Positions 6,173 to 7,056 of a stretch of DNA of 7,056 bases are shown piece by piece. Position numbers and translations under genes: made by a program. This stretch comes from Chitinophagaceae bacterium. GTDB lineage: Bacteria > Bacteroidota > Bacteroidia > Chitinophagales > Chitinophagaceae. A model generated the notes under the pieces. The model was given only the letters and a program-made list of their open reading frames with translations. It searched no databases and had not been told where the DNA came from. The stretch spans positions 1 to 7,056 of the forward strand of contig JAOQAL010000566.1 of the NCBI GenBank assembly GCA_025963615.1, written 5' to 3'. Numbering within the stretch: position 1 is the stretch's first letter; every line of letters begins with the position of its first letter.

Positions 6173-6186
6173 TCCGCCAAGGCGGA
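6173..6186. repeat. Perfect palindrome in the ankyrin/CxxCH intergenic gap
   Basis: TCCGCC-AA-GGCGGA forms a perfect 6-bp inverted repeat with a two-base centre, strikingly GC-rich within an AT-rich 103-base gap. No T run follows on either strand, so it is a poor intrinsic terminator. It may be a dispersed genomic palindrome, a protein-binding site, or a processing hairpin between two co-transcribed genes. Confidence 0.45.
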
Positions 6187-6215
6187 CACGTATATTTCCT
6201 GTTCTTCAACCCCTA

Positions 6216-7056
6216 TTATTTCGCACCGGCTTTTTTTAACAGAGCAACCGTCTTTGTATTTCCTTTTTTCAGGGCCCATGAAAGCGCCGTACTGCCGTCT
6301 TTTGCTTTTATATTAAGTGAAGCACCCTGATCAATCAAAACCTGGATTATCTGCGGGTTGTCATTTTCATTATAACAGGCCCACATCAGCGCAGTGCTCC
6401 CGTCAACATCAATTCCATTTACGTCAGCCGTCTTTTTAAGTAACGCTTGTACTACTGCCACATCGTTTAGTACTACTGCGTATAATAACGGGGTAGCTTT
6501 ATAGCTGTCGGTGATATTCGCATTCGCCCCATTGTTGAGTAGCCAGAATACCATTTCTTTATTTGTGTTGGCAACGGCGTTTCGCAGCATCGTCTCGCCA
6601 TTCGTGTTTTTTATATTGATATCTGTGCCTTTGCTTAATAATGTGCGGGCAATGGAACTATCTCCAAACAGGGCTGCGCGCATTAATGAATTTTCGTTTT
6701 TTGAATTCTTTGCCAGTGGATCAGCCCCCTGATCAAGCAATAGCTTTATCATTTCATGCTGACCATGCCCGATACATGCAATCAGCAAGGGCGTATTGCC
6801 GGAATTCGCTGTTGCATTTACATCCGCCCCATATTGCAGGAGCAAGTTTGTTTTTTCGATATTATGTGAACACCACATCAAAGGGGTTTCGTTTATTTTG
6901 TTTCTTGCATTCGCGTTGGCACCCTTTTCCAGCAGGAGTTTCATACAATCTGCCGATGCATACAGAGCAGCATACATCAATACATGGTCACTATCATTAT
7001 CATAAGCGTTGGCACTGATCTTTTTGCCGAGCAATGATTTTACTTCCTGTTGATTA
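6216..7056 (-). CDS. Ankyrin-repeat protein, 5' end beyond the window
   Basis: Protein built of ankyrin repeats, a protein-binding scaffold; compartment and partner are unknown because the N-terminus is missing. At least eight repeats of about 31-35 residues can be read. Each has a TPL/TAL-type helix start and a (L/V)L-x-x-GA(D/N)xN ending, for example MKLLLEKGANANARN, TNLLLQYGADVNATA and IKLLLDQGADPLAKN. The last ends in VALLKKAGAK just before the stop. A TTG at 7034 could be read as a start, but the frame stays open to the window edge and the codons before it (NQQEVKSLL) look like the helix of a further repeat. The gene therefore very probably begins outside the window. It lies upstream of, and on the same strand as, the CxxCH/QW-repeat gene. 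An export signal, if present, would be in the missing part. Confidence 0.88.
   Translation of the reverse strand, partial: NQQEVKSLLGKKISANAYDNDSDHVLMYAALYASADCMKLLLEKGANANARNKINETPLMWCSHNIEKTNLLLQYGADVNATANSGNTPLLIACIGHGQHEMIKLLLDQGADPLAKNSKNENSLMRAALFGDSSIARTLLSKGTDINIKNTNGETMLRNAVANTNKEMVFWLLNNGANANITDSYKATPLLYAVVLNDVAVVQALLKKTADVNGIDVDGSTALMWACYNENDNPQIIQVLIDQGASLNIKAKDGSTALSWALKKGNTKTVALLKKAGAK

Noticed and set aside
6641..7018. 125-codon plus-strand ORF opposite the ankyrin gene
   Set aside because: It lies antisense to clear ankyrin repeats and has no recognisable domain; it is a shadow of the real frame. The same applies to the other overlapping frames on both strands of the named genes.
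7034..7056. TTG at 7034 as the start of the ankyrin gene
   Set aside because: The frame is open to the window edge and the upstream codons read as part of another ankyrin helix, so the gene is treated as cut by the edge.

Overview
The window looks like chromosomal DNA from a member of the Bacteroidota, most likely a Chitinophagaceae-type soil or freshwater bacterium. This is judged from the AT-leaning sequence, the lack of clear Shine-Dalgarno sequences before most starts, a good match to the Bacteroidota promoter (TTG, 19 bases, TAAATTTG), and a LytS/LytTR pair of the style common in that phylum. The family-level assignment is an inference.

Left part (1-2115, plus strand): after a short region with no convincing gene, two translationally coupled genes encode a four-helix membrane sensor kinase (His_kinase/HATPase, LytS-like) and its LytTR response regulator. 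The regulator starts at a TTG that overlaps the kinase stop. The end of the kinase carries an apparent 34-residue internal duplication around its G-box. A tandem CCGGTT element lies just upstream of the kinase.

Middle (2116-4595): a 413-base intergenic region holds a possible terminator, a doubtful 30-codon minus-strand ORF and the promoter. It is followed by a 586-residue FAD-dependent oxidoreductase of the phytoene desaturase / carotenoid isomerase / retinol saturase superfamily, with an unusual acidic C-terminal tail. No other carotenoid gene is visible. A 40-codon ORF with a signal-peptide-like start follows it.

Right part (4596-7056): a GNAT acetyltransferase on the plus strand converges on a minus-strand pair. 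The first gene of that pair, cut by the window edge, is an ankyrin-repeat protein with at least eight repeats. The second is an exported or membrane-anchored protein with one CxxCH motif and squalene-cyclase-like QW repeats. As I recall, these two modules occur fused in single uncharacterised proteins of Acidobacteria and relatives, so the pair may be a split version of one undescribed system. This is the most interesting part of the window.

I see no tRNA, rRNA, CRISPR array, insertion sequence or phage gene.
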